Shown here piece after piece: positions 13,978 to 21,981 of a DNA stretch of 23,115 bases. Below the pieces are notes generated by a model that did no database searches, was not told the DNA's origin, and was given only the letters and a program-made list of their open reading frames with translations. Source of the stretch: QAMX01 sp964515055. Its GTDB lineage: Bacteria; Bacillota; Clostridia; Oscillospirales; QAMX01. The translations under genes and the position numbers were made by a program. Within the stretch, counting starts at the first letter, position 1. The number at the start of each line of letters is the position of its first letter. The stretch spans positions 1 through 23,115 of the forward strand of contig CAZEUG010000029.1 in assembly GCA_964515055.1 (NCBI GenBank), given 5' to 3'.

Positions 13978-15102
13978 TCAGCAGTCCTGCGTGAAGACGT
14001 CGCGGATGGCCTCATAGGCCGGCTTCCGGCTGCCATCTACGCGGGTAATGCCCCAGGCCGTTTCGCAGGGGCAGTCCTCTGCGCCACAGTTGCCGCAGTA
14101 GGGGCTGTCCTGCCAGCAGTACAGGATGGCACCGGCCAGATGCTCATTTTCGAGCAGCATGGGCAGCAGCTCCCGGTAAAACGCGGCCTGACCCTCCTCG
14201 GTATGCGGCAGCGTGCCGTGAGAGAACCATTTTTTCAGCAGATGCTCCCAACCGCTGCAAATGAAGCTCTCCAGATCCTCCGGCGCACATGACTTTGCCT
14301 CTCTCTGAAGTGGTTTGGGCAGCGTCTGAATGTATTCATCGGCGCGGCGCACGGCATCATCCAGATCGGCAAACCCGCGCGCATTCAGATAGTCACGGAT
14401 TTCACCGTCCGGATCCACCACCTGACCGCCGACGGAGGCAAAGCCGAACTCCATCAGGATGACCGGCGTATGGTCGGCTTCCTCGTACAGCTCGTCAATT
14501 CTGCGGATGTAATCTGCGGGGCCACCGTCGCCCCAGCTCCCGGCATAGAGATCCAGCCCGATGTAGTCGCTGCGGCCGGCCTCCTGCTCCACGCGGGGAC
14601 GATACCCGCTGTTGTGTCCGACAATGCCGTCCGGGTCGCCGCGGCGGACGCCACGGGTGCAGGCGATCAGAAAATCAGTCGCCTCGTTGTCGGTCAGCGG
14701 TGCGCGGAAGCCGATGACCCACATTTCATTCGTGATCTGCCAGCAGCCGACCGCGCCGCGCAGCGCCTCTGCAATGCGCATACAGACCTCCTCGGCGGCA
14801 GCCAGTCCCTCCGGCGTGCGCGGGTCAATGCCGTTTGCAAGAAAGGCTCTGGGATATGGCGTGATGCCGATGGTGCGGATGCCGCGTGCGGCGTAGGACT
14901 CACACGTTGCCTTGTAGTTCAGAAAGGCCTGCGTCCATGTGCCGTCGACGTTGAACGGATAGGGAATGTCGAACCGGATCCATTGCAGCCCGGCCTCCAG
15001 AAGCCCGTCTATTTCGCCACGCGGATGGCAGATCCCCTTCAGAAACCCGCCGGTTCGGCGGTAGATGTTATCCAGCTGAGAATGGGTGGAAGAATTCGAC
15101 AT
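13978..15102 (-). CDS. Clan GH-A glycoside hydrolase-like protein
   Basis: A 374-residue cytoplasmic TIM-barrel protein. WQITNEMW (Asn125-Glu126) fits the clan GH-A acid/base at strand 4 and ILMEFGF (Glu218) the nucleophile at strand 7; supporting blocks are WIRFDIPYPF, GIRTIGITPYPRAF, SDYIGLDLYAGSW and GAILYCWQDSP. It resembles GH5/GH39/GH53-type enzymes without a clear match to one. After the barrel motif WQDSP there is a four-cysteine cluster CGNCGAEDCPC (336-346), which could bind a metal. The frame allows a TTG at 15111, but that lies only one base from GGAG (15113-15116), so ATG 15102 (10 bases from it) is preferred. It follows tgt by 52 bases and precedes the MBOAT gene by 45. No signal peptide; substrate unknown. 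Confidence 0.82.
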   Translation of the reverse strand: MSNSSTHSQLDNIYRRTGGFLKGICHPRGEIDGLLEAGLQWIRFDIPYPFNVDGTWTQAFLNYKATCESYAARGIRTIGITPYPRAFLANGIDPRTPEGLAAAEEVCMRIAEALRGAVGCWQITNEMWVIGFRAPLTDNEATDFLIACTRGVRRGDPDGIVGHNSGYRPRVEQEAGRSDYIGLDLYAGSWGDGGPADYIRRIDELYEEADHTPVILMEFGFASVGGQVVDPDGEIRDYLNARGFADLDDAVRRADEYIQTLPKPLQREAKSCAPEDLESFICSGWEHLLKKWFSHGTLPHTEEGQAAFYRELLPMLLENEHLAGAILYCWQDSPYCGNCGAEDCPCETAWGITRVDGSRKPAYEAIRDVFTQDC

Positions 15103-15154
15103 GAAAAACAAGCTCCTTTCTTTTGAAAACGAAGAATTTTATGAGAATTGATGG

Positions 15155-16285
15155 TCAAATTCGGCGATCCAGCCGCCCAGACCAGGTTTCCCGGAAGGCG
15201 GCAAAGCGGTTCTCCTCGAGCGCCTGACGAATCTGCGCCATGAGATCGTTATAGAACCAGAGGTTGTGCATGACGCAGAGGCGCAGACCGAGTACCTCAC
15301 CGGCGCGCAGCAGGTGGCGGAGATAGGCACGGGAATAGCGCGTACAGACCGGGCAGCCGCACTGCTCGTCAATCGGGCGGGGGTCGTCTGCGTATTGCAG
15401 GTTGTTGAGGTTGATGCGGCCGTTGCGCGTGTGCAGATGGCCGTGCCGGGCGTTGCGCGCCGGCATGACGCAGTCGAAGAAATCGACGCCGCGCCAGACG
15501 CCTTCAATGATATTGGAAGGGGTGCCGACGCCCATCAGATAGCGCGGACGGTCGGTCGGCATATGCGGCGTGACCGCGTCGATGATGCGGTACATATCAT
15601 CGGTCGATTCGCCGACGGCCAGTCCGCCGATGGCGTAGCCCGGCAGCTCCAGCGCAGCGATGGCCTTCATGTGCGCCACGCGGAGCTCCTCCGAAATACC
15701 GCCCTGATTGATGCCCCAGAGCATCTGACCGGGGTTGACGGCGTCGCCGGTGCGCTGAATGCGCTCCAGCTCATCCCGGCAGCGCGCCAGCCAGCGGACG
15801 GTTCGCTCACAGGAACGGCGGACATACTCGTCCGGGGACGGATTCGCAATGCACTCGTCAAACGCCATGGCGATGTCGCTGCCGAGCGCGGACTGGATGC
15901 GGATGCTCTCCTCCGGCCCCATAAAAATGCGGCGGCCGTCAATGTGCGAGGCGAAGGAGACGCCCTCCTCCGTGATTTTCCGGAGCGTGGCCAGGGAGAA
16001 CACCTGAAAACCGCCGCTGTCCGTCAGAATCGGGCGCGACCAGTTCATGAATCCATGCAGCCCGCCGAGCGAACGGACGATCTCTTCGCCGGGGCGAAGA
16101 TGGAGGTGGTAGGTATTGGAGAGCTCCACCTGGCAGCCGATCTGCTCCAGGTCTGCGGCGGCCAGACCGCCCTTGATGGCGGCCTGTGTGCCGACGTTCA
16201 TAAAAACAGGTGTTTCAACAACCCCGTGTGCACAGGTAAAGCGACCGCGCCGGGCGCGGCCTTCTGTCTGCAAAACTTCAAACAA
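15155..16285 (-). CDS. tgt: Queuine/preQ1 tRNA-guanine transglycosylase (TGT)
   Basis: A 376-residue enzyme that exchanges G34 of tRNAs with GUN anticodons for preQ1 in queuosine synthesis. Conserved parts include GRARRGRF at the start, ETPVFMNVGTQAAIKG, LSNTYHLHLRPG, ILTDSGGFQVFSL with the catalytic-site Asp, MAFDECIANP, GQMLWGINQGG, YAIGGLAVGES, RYLMGVGTP, FFDCVMPARNARHGHLHT with the nucleophile Asp, and zinc ligands CGCPVCTRYSRAYLRHLLRAGEVLG plus the downstream His in MHN. The frame is open to 17035, but that run passes the promoter and other genes. TTG 16285 is chosen because it gives the family N-terminus and length, with GGAGG (16296-16300) upstream; no in-frame ATG fits. It is the first gene of a four-gene minus-strand run. 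Confidence 0.95.
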   Translation of the reverse strand: MFEVLQTEGRARRGRFTCAHGVVETPVFMNVGTQAAIKGGLAAADLEQIGCQVELSNTYHLHLRPGEEIVRSLGGLHGFMNWSRPILTDSGGFQVFSLATLRKITEEGVSFASHIDGRRIFMGPEESIRIQSALGSDIAMAFDECIANPSPDEYVRRSCERTVRWLARCRDELERIQRTGDAVNPGQMLWGINQGGISEELRVAHMKAIAALELPGYAIGGLAVGESTDDMYRIIDAVTPHMPTDRPRYLMGVGTPSNIIEGVWRGVDFFDCVMPARNARHGHLHTRNGRINLNNLQYADDPRPIDEQCGCPVCTRYSRAYLRHLLRAGEVLGLRLCVMHNLWFYNDLMAQIRQALEENRFAAFRETWSGRLDRRI

Positions 16286-16325
16286 AATCGATTGCCTCCG
16301 AGCGTATATTTTAGAAAATCGGGTG

Positions 16326-16372
16326 AAAACCGGCGGCAGCCCGCAACAGTCCGCAGACGGCAAACCGGTTTT
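16326..16372 (-). promoter_or_regulatory. Inverted repeat in the tgt leader
   Basis: AAAACCGG (minus strand, 16365-16372) can pair with CCGGTTTT (16326-16333), enclosing 31 GC-rich bases with further possible pairing. It lies about 10 bases after the predicted transcription start. It does not match the preQ1 riboswitch consensus as I know it. On the + strand the same hairpin ends in a T run, so it might instead stop antisense transcription. Confidence 0.45.
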
Positions 16373-16388
16373 TGTTCTTCTGCCTTCA

Positions 16389-16417
16389 ATTATATCATGA
16401 TGCGGTTCGGTTGGCAA
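16389..16417 (-). promoter_or_regulatory. Promoter of tgt and following genes
   Basis: On the minus strand TTGCCA (16412-16417), a 17-bp spacer and TATAAT (16389-16394) preceded by TGA, giving an extended -10. The predicted leader to TTG 16285 is about 97 bases. Confidence 0.82.
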
Positions 16418-16466
16418 GCGCCAATTGACCGATTCTGAACAAACTGCAAATTTTGCAGGAGAACGG

Positions 16467-16495
16467 TTGCAATGGCGGGGGAAAGGGTGTACAAT
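16467..16495 (+). promoter_or_regulatory. Promoter of the 54-aa membrane protein gene
   Basis: TTGCAA (16467-16472), a 17-bp spacer and TACAAT (16490-16495). It diverges from the tgt promoter with about 50 bases between the -35 elements. Confidence 0.65.
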
Positions 16496-16543
16496 AACCG
16501 TATTCATCGGCGGCGGTTCTGCGCGCCGACTATGGAGGTCAGC

Positions 16544-16708
16544 ATGGACAACGAAACAAATCAGGCGGCAACCCCGAAAATCAGCGCGGGAAAACGCTGC
16601 TGCGCGGCACTGGCACGCGGCGCATACTGGCTCTGGCTGACGCTGGTATCCGTCGGCACACTGGCCATCATCATCTATGCGCTGTTTTTGAAAACGCCGT
16701 TGATTTAA
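16544..16708 (+). CDS. Small single-pass membrane protein, unknown
   Basis: A 54-residue protein. The first about 25 residues are polar and basic near the membrane (TPKISAGKRCCAALARG), followed by one strongly hydrophobic segment from about 27 to 48 (YWLWLTLVSVGTLAIIIYAL) and a short tail KTPLI. The positive side precedes the helix, which predicts an N-in orientation. The frame extends to 16472, but ATG 16544 is preferred: GGAGG (16534-16538) lies 5 bases upstream and the earlier ATG lies inside the predicted promoter. It has its own promoter and lies opposite tgt. No family is recognised. It may be a real small gene, supported by ribosome site, promoter and the clean transmembrane segment. 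Confidence 0.65.
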   Translation: MDNETNQAATPKISAGKRCCAALARGAYWLWLTLVSVGTLAIIIYALFLKTPLI

Positions 16709-16830
16709 GCGCTGCTCAACGGTGCGCCGCGTGCCCCAAATGCGGTATGAAACGTGCGAACGGCCGGATGGCTCCGTGTGCGGAAGCAGTATAACGACCG
16801 GACGGACGTCAGCGAATATTTTGCATAACC

Positions 16831-16871
16831 AAAAACAGAGTCGTTCCACTTGGGAACGGCTCTGTTTTTTT
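16831..16871 (+). terminator. Intrinsic terminator downstream of the small membrane protein gene
   Basis: A 17-bp stem with one T-G pair (16831-16847 with 16853-16869), loop ACTTG and a T run to 16871. It lies 122 bases after the small gene's stop. A-rich sequence on the other side means it could also work on the minus strand. Confidence 0.9.
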
Positions 16872-16985
16872 GTGCATTCAGGGACGCTGCTCTGAACGTC
16901 CGCAAGCCGAACCGGCGAATTGACCGCGTCCGCGTCGAACGGCAGTCCACGCGCACACCGATTGCGATGTGTCAAACGTGGGGTA

Positions 16986-17014
16986 TTGACAGAATACAAA
17001 CGTTCTGATATAAT
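16986..17014 (+). promoter_or_regulatory. Perfect consensus promoter of uvrBA with operator-like inverted repeat
   Basis: TTGACA (16986-16991), a 17-bp spacer and TATAAT (17009-17014). The spacer contains CAGAA (16990-16994) and TTCTG (17003-17007) as an inverted repeat separated by 8 bases, a place where a repressor would block RNA polymerase. It resembles a LexA box half-site pair but has two bases more spacing than GAAC-N4-GTTC. Confidence 0.88.
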
Positions 17015-17057
17015 GAAATCCACACGAAAGAGCATGGATTTCGGGAGGCGTTTGCAG

Positions 17058-19040
17058 ATGGAGCGATTTGAGCTGGTATCTTCCTTTACACCGGCGGGGG
17101 ATCAGCCGGAGGCGATTGACAAGCTCGTTCAGGGCATAGAAAACGGCCTCTCGGAGCAGACGCTGCTCGGCGTGACCGGGTCGGGGAAAACCTATACCAT
17201 GGCGCAGATCATTCAGCGGGTGCAGAAGCCGACGCTGGTGCTGGCGCACAACAAGACGCTCGTCTCTCAGCTGTATTCGGAGTTCCGCGCCTTCTTCCCG
17301 CATAACGCCGTCGAATATTTTGTCTCGTATTTTGATTATTATAAGCCGGAATCCTATCTGCCGCAGTACGATATGTATATTGAAAAGAACTCGGAGCGCA
17401 ACGAGGAAATCGACCGGCTGCGCCATTCGGCCACCTGTGCGCTGTTTGAGCGGAAGGATGTTATCATCGTCGCCAGCGTCTCCTGCATTTACGGTCTGGG
17501 CGACCCGGAGGACTACACTTCCATGGTGGTCTCTCTGCGGCCGGGGATGGAGATCGGGCATGATCAGCTGATTCGCCGCCTGATCGACATCCAGTACACG
17601 CGCAACGACCTGACGCTGACCCGCGGCACGTTTCGTGTGCGCGGCGATACGATTGAGATCATTCCGGCGTGGAGCGAGGAGACCATCGTCCGCGTAGAGC
17701 TGTTTGGCGATGAGGTGGAGCGCTTGAGTGAGATTCACGCGATCACCGGCAGCCGCCTGCGTGACCTGAACCACGTCATGATTTATCCGGCCTCTCACCA
17801 CGCGACGTCGGACGAAAAGAAGCAGCGCGCCCTGAAGGAAATTGAGGCGGAAATGTGGGAGCGCGTGCAGTGGTTCGAGGCGCACGGCAAGCTGATCGAG
17901 GCACAGCGCATTCGCGAGCGGACGCTGAACGACCTGGAGCTGCTGGGGCAGATCGGCGTGTGCAGCGGCATCGAGAACTATTCGCGTATTTTCTCCAACC
18001 GCGCACCCGGCTCTGCGCCGTATACGCTGCTGGATTACTTCCCGAAGGATTATCTGATGCTGATTGATGAGTCGCACGTATCCGTGCCACAGGTGCGCGG
18101 GATGTACGCCGGAGACCGCGCACGGAAGGAAACGCTGGTGGAGTACGGCTTCCGCCTGCCCAGCGCACTGGACAACCGCCCACTGACGTTTGATGAATTC
18201 ACAGGCAAGCAGAATCAGGTGATTTACGTCTCGGCGACGCCGGGCGAGTATGAGCGCGTCCGGAGCGGGCAGATTGTGGAGCAGGTGATTCGCCCGACCG
18301 GGCTGCTCGATCCGGAGGTTCTGGTTCGGCCGGTCGAGGGGCAGATTGATGACCTGATCGGGGAAATCAACCAGCGCACGGTGAAGAATGAGCGGGTGCT
18401 TGTGACCACGCTGACGAAGAAAATGGCCGAGGATCTGACATCGTATCTGGAGCAGGCCGGGATTCGCGTCCGATATCTGCACCACGACGTCCACACGATG
18501 GAGCGGATGGAGCTGCTGCGCGATTTGCGATTGGGCAAATTTGACGTGCTGGTGGGCATCAACCTGCTGCGGGAAGGGCTCGACCTGCCGGAGGTGTCGC
18601 TGGTGGCGGTGCTGGATGCGGACAAGGAGGGCTTTTTGCGGAGTGAAACCTCACTGATTCAGACGATCGGCCGTGCGGCGCGGAACGCGGAGGGCAAGGT
18701 CATTCTCTATGCCGACAAGGTTACGGACTCCATGGCCGGAGCCATCCGGGAGACGGAGCGGCGGCGCAGTCTGCAAATGGCGTTCAACGAGGCGCACGGA
18801 ATCGTTCCGAAGACCGTCCGAAAGGATGTCCGCGACCTGATCGACATCGGGACACCGGCATCCGACAAATCGGCAGACAAATCGGCAGACAAAGCGGACA
18901 AGCCACTGACGGCCGAAGAAAAGGCGCAGGAAATTGAGCGCCTGAAGCGTCAAATGAAGGAAGCCGCCAAAAATCTGGAATATGAATACGCGGCGCTGCT
19001 CCGCGACCGGATTATTGAGCTGAACGGCGGAAAGGCATAA
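17058..19040 (+). CDS. uvrB: Excinuclease ABC subunit B (UvrB)
   Basis: A 660-residue helicase-like component of nucleotide excision repair that receives DNA damage from UvrA and recruits UvrC. Visible are Walker A GVTGSGKT (38-45), the damage-probing beta-hairpin region YFDYYKPESYLPQYDMYIEK (91-110), the DESH box (337-340), helicase C-terminal motifs with QTIGRAARN, and the UvrC-binding UVR domain at the end (EEKAQEIERLKRQMKEAAKN). A frame extension to 16920 exists, but ATG 17058 follows the promoter and GGGAGG (17043-17048) by 9 bases. Before the UVR domain there is a linker with SADK repeats (12-bp tandem repeat). uvrA follows after 9 bases, so both are one operon, probably SOS-controlled. 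Confidence 0.97.
   Translation: MERFELVSSFTPAGDQPEAIDKLVQGIENGLSEQTLLGVTGSGKTYTMAQIIQRVQKPTLVLAHNKTLVSQLYSEFRAFFPHNAVEYFVSYFDYYKPESYLPQYDMYIEKNSERNEEIDRLRHSATCALFERKDVIIVASVSCIYGLGDPEDYTSMVVSLRPGMEIGHDQLIRRLIDIQYTRNDLTLTRGTFRVRGDTIEIIPAWSEETIVRVELFGDEVERLSEIHAITGSRLRDLNHVMIYPASHHATSDEKKQRALKEIEAEMWERVQWFEAHGKLIEAQRIRERTLNDLELLGQIGVCSGIENYSRIFSNRAPGSAPYTLLDYFPKDYLMLIDESHVSVPQVRGMYAGDRARKETLVEYGFRLPSALDNRPLTFDEFTGKQNQVIYVSATPGEYERVRSGQIVEQVIRPTGLLDPEVLVRPVEGQIDDLIGEINQRTVKNERVLVTTLTKKMAEDLTSYLEQAGIRVRYLHHDVHTMERMELLRDLRLGKFDVLVGINLLREGLDLPEVSLVAVLDADKEGFLRSETSLIQTIGRAARNAEGKVILYADKVTDSMAGAIRETERRRSLQMAFNEAHGIVPKTVRKDVRDLIDIGTPASDKSADKSADKADKPLTAEEKAQEIERLKRQMKEAAKNLEYEYAALLRDRIIELNGGKA
18864..18899 (+). 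repeat. 12-bp tandem repeat in the uvrB linker
   Basis: GACAAATCGGCA at 18864-18875 and 18876-18887, followed by a degenerate third copy GACAAAGCGGAC. It encodes DKSA-type repeats in the flexible linker between the helicase core and the UVR domain and keeps the reading frame. Confidence 0.85.
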
Positions 19041-19049
19041 GAAATCGAC

Positions 19050-21896
19050 ATGGAACAGAAGAACGCAATCATCATTCGCGGTGCGAGGGAACACAACCTG
19101 AAAAACATCGACGTCACCATCCCACGGGACAAGCTGGTGGTGGTGACCGGGCTGAGCGGGTCCGGCAAATCGAGCCTGGCCTTTGATACAATTTATGCCG
19201 AGGGGCAGCGCCGCTATGTCGAGAGCCTGTCCTCCTATGCCCGGCAGTTCCTGGGGCAGATGGACAAGCCGGATATCGACTCGATTGAGGGGCTGTCTCC
19301 CGCCATTTCCATCGACCAGAAAACAACCTCACGCAATCCGCGTTCCACCGTCGGAACAGTGACGGAAATCTACGACTATCTGCGTTTGCTCTGGGCGAGA
19401 ATCGGCCACCCGCACTGCCCCAAATGCGGCAAACCGATCGCCCAACAGACGATTGACCAGATCATTGACGCCGTTATGACGGAGGAGCCCGGTACACGGA
19501 TTCAGATTCTGGCGCCGGTGATTCGCGGGCGAAAGGGCGAATACCAGAAGGTGTTCGAGGATGCGCGGAAGAGCGGCTATGTCCGTGTGCGCGTGGACGG
19601 CAGCCTGTATGACCTGTCAGAGGACATCACGCTGGAAAAAAATCGAAAGCACAACATTGAGATCGTTGTCGATCGCCTGGTCATGAAGGAGGGCGTGCGC
19701 CGCCGCCTGACGGATTCCGTTGAGATTGCCTCCGGACTGGCCGGCGGGCTGGTCATTGTCCTGGCCGGGGACACTGAAACGCTGTATTCGCAGAATTACG
19801 CCTGCGAGGACTGCGGCATCTCCATCGAGGAAATGACGCCGCGGATGTTTTCCTTCAACAACCCGTACGGCGCCTGTCCGGTCTGCGGCGGGCTGGGCGA
19901 GACGTATGTGGTGGATCCGGCGCGCATCATTCCGGATTCGTCCAAATCGATTCGGGAGGGTGCCATTGACGTCAACGGGTGGCGCTATACGGAGAAAACG
20001 ACGCTGGCGTCGATCTATTTTGACGCGATCAGCGACGCCTACGGGATTCCGCTGGATGTGCCGGTGCGGGAGCTGAAGCCGGAGCAGCTGGACGTGTTTC
20101 TCTATGGGACGCAAGGGAAAAAGCTGAACCTGCACCAGCCGGAGGAGAGCGGCGGCGGCTGGCGTGCGGCGTTTGAGGGCGTGATTCCGAGCATCGAGCG
20201 CAGGAGCCGCGAAGCGGCCAGCGAAAGTATGCGCGAATACTATGAAAGCCTGATGTCGCCGGAGTGCTGCCGGGCGTGTCACGGAGATCGGCTGAAGCCG
20301 GAGGTGCTGGCCGTGACGGTGGGGGAGATGAACCTTGCGGAATACACCCGCCTGCCGATCAACGAGGCGATGGCGTTTTTCGACCGGTTGCAGCTGACGA
20401 AAACGGAAGCAATGATTGCAGAGCGCATCATCCGGGAAATCCGGGTGCGGCTGCAATTCCTGTCCGATGTGGGGCTGTCGTACCTGTCGCTGTCACGCGG
20501 CGCGGCCACGCTGTCCGGCGGCGAGAGCCAGCGGATTCGTCTGGCCACGCAGATCGGCTCCGCGCTGATCGGGGTCATGTACATTCTGGACGAGCCGAGC
20601 ATTGGCCTGCATCAGCGCGATAATGCCAGGCTGATTGAGACGATGAAGCATCTGCGCGACCTCGGCAATACGCTGATTGTTGTGGAGCACGATGAGGAAA
20701 CGATGCTGGCGGCGGATCATATCATCGACATCGGTCCGGGTGCCGGCGTGAACGGTGGTCAGGTGGTGGCCAGCGGGACAGCGGCGGAAATCATGGCGTG
20801 CGATGCGTCCATCACGGGGCAGTACCTGTCGCACAAAAAGTGCATTCCTGTGCCGAGGGTTCGCCGGGAAGGCAACGGCCATGCGCTGGTCGTCCGGGGT
20901 GCGCGGGCGCACAACCTGAAAAATATCACAGTCAGCTTCCCGCTGGGCAAGCTGATCTGCGTGACGGGCGTGTCCGGCTCCGGCAAATCGAGCCTGGTCA
21001 ACGGGATTCTGCACAAGCGGCTGGCCGCAGAGCTGAACCACGCACGGACGCACGCAGAGGCGCATGACGCAGTGGACGGCATTGAGTTTCTCGACAAGGT
21101 CATCGAAATCGACCAGTCACCCATTGGGCGGACGCCGCGCTCCAACCCGGCAACGTATACCGGGCTGTTCAACGATATCCGCGAGATTTTTGCGGCAACG
21201 CCGGATGCGCGGGCACGCGGCTATGGCGCGGGGCGGTTTTCGTTCAATATCCGCGGCGGGCGCTGTGAGGCGTGCGCGGGGGATGGGCTTGTCCGGATTG
21301 AAATGCACTTCCTGCCGGATGTGTATGTGCCCTGCGAGGTCTGCAAGGGACACCGCTACAACCGGGAAACGCTGGAGGTTCACTATAAAAACAAGAGCAT
21401 TTACGATGTGCTGGAAATGACTGTGGATGAAGCGCTGCCGTTTTTTGAAAATCTGCCGAAGCTGCGGAAAAAGCTGCAAACGCTGTCCGACGTCGGTCTG
21501 GGCTATGTGAAGCTGGGACAGCCCGCGACAACGCTGTCCGGCGGTGAGGCGCAGCGGGTGAAGCTGGCGACGGAGCTTTCGCGCCGCGCAACCGGCCGCA
21601 CCCTGTATATCCTGGACGAGCCGACGACCGGCCTGCACGCCGCCGATGTCCACAAGCTGACGGATGTTCTGAACCGCCTGGCCGACAACGGGAACACCAT
21701 CGTTGTCATTGAACACAACCTGGACGTCATCAAGACGGCGGACTATCTCATCGACCTGGGGCCGGAGGGCGGAGACGGCGGCGGCGAAATTGTCTGCACC
21801 GGGACGCCGGAGGAAGTTGCGCAGTGCGAACGCTCCTATACGGGGCAGTATCTGCGGCACGTGCTGGAAGCGGCACAGCCGGAGCAAAACGCATAA
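19050..21896 (+). CDS. uvrA: Excinuclease ABC subunit A (UvrA)
   Basis: A 948-residue ABC-type ATPase that finds DNA lesions as a dimer and loads UvrB. It has two ATP-binding modules: Walker A GLSGSGKSSL (34-43) and the second GVSGSGKSSL near residue 640, with signature LSGGE motifs (TLSGGESQRIRLA, TLSGGEAQRVKLA) and Walker B ILDEPS and ILDEPT. Zinc-binding cysteines are visible: CPKCGKP, CEDCGIS to CPVCGG, and CEACAGDG to CEVCKG. The length is standard. ATG 19050 lies 9 bases after the uvrB stop; the ribosome site (GGAAAGG) is weak and distant, which suggests translational coupling. A bidirectional terminator follows. No anomalies seen. Confidence 0.98.
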   Translation: MEQKNAIIIRGAREHNLKNIDVTIPRDKLVVVTGLSGSGKSSLAFDTIYAEGQRRYVESLSSYARQFLGQMDKPDIDSIEGLSPAISIDQKTTSRNPRSTVGTVTEIYDYLRLLWARIGHPHCPKCGKPIAQQTIDQIIDAVMTEEPGTRIQILAPVIRGRKGEYQKVFEDARKSGYVRVRVDGSLYDLSEDITLEKNRKHNIEIVVDRLVMKEGVRRRLTDSVEIASGLAGGLVIVLAGDTETLYSQNYACEDCGISIEEMTPRMFSFNNPYGACPVCGGLGETYVVDPARIIPDSSKSIREGAIDVNGWRYTEKTTLASIYFDAISDAYGIPLDVPVRELKPEQLDVFLYGTQGKKLNLHQPEESGGGWRAAFEGVIPSIERRSREAASESMREYYESLMSPECCRACHGDRLKPEVLAVTVGEMNLAEYTRLPINEAMAFFDRLQLTKTEAMIAERIIREIRVRLQFLSDVGLSYLSLSRGAATLSGGESQRIRLATQIGSALIGVMYILDEPSIGLHQRDNARLIETMKHLRDLGNTLIVVEHDEETMLAADHIIDIGPGAGVNGGQVVASGTAAEIMACDASITGQYLSHKKCIPVPRVRREGNGHALVVRGARAHNLKNITVSFPLGKLICVTGVSGSGKSSLVNGILHKRLAAELNHARTHAEAHDAVDGIEFLDKVIEIDQSPIGRTPRSNPATYTGLFNDIREIFAATPDARARGYGAGRFSFNIRGGRCEACAGDGLVRIEMHFLPDVYVPCEVCKGHRYNRETLEVHYKNKSIYDVLEMTVDEALPFFENLPKLRKKLQTLSDVGLGYVKLGQPATTLSGGEAQRVKLATELSRRATGRTLYILDEPTTGLHAADVHKLTDVLNRLADNGNTIVVIEHNLDVIKTADYLIDLGPEGGDGGGEIVCTGTPEEVAQCERSYTGQYLRHVLEAAQPEQNA

Positions 21897-21910
21897 ACCA
21901 CCCCAAAAAC

Positions 21911-21959
21911 AAAAGAGAGCCCCTGTCCCGCAAGAGAGGAAACGGGACAGGGGCTTTTT
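21911..21959. terminator. Bidirectional terminator between uvrA and the binding protein gene
   Basis: AGCCCCTGTCCCG (21918-21930) pairs with CGGGACAGGGGCT (21943-21955), loop of 12 bases, with T's to 21959 on the + strand. On the minus strand it is followed by CTCTTTTGTTTTT, so it can end both converging transcripts. Confidence 0.93.
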
Positions 21960-21981
21960 GCGCGGTCAGAAGACGAGAAAA

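Larger units (their letters stand above)
16709..17057. other. 349-bp intergenic region before uvrB
   Basis: It contains the intrinsic terminator at 16831-16871 and the uvrB promoter at 16986-17014. In 16709-16830 and 16872-16985 I see no convincing gene or repeat. Confidence 0.7.

Noticed and set aside
16286..17035. Longer N-terminus for tgt
   Set aside because: The extension passes the tgt promoter, the divergent small gene and a terminator; family length is met from TTG 16285.
16920..17057. Longer N-terminus for uvrB, including ATG 17013
   Set aside because: The extension starts upstream of, or inside, the promoter (the ATG at 17013 overlaps the -10 box).
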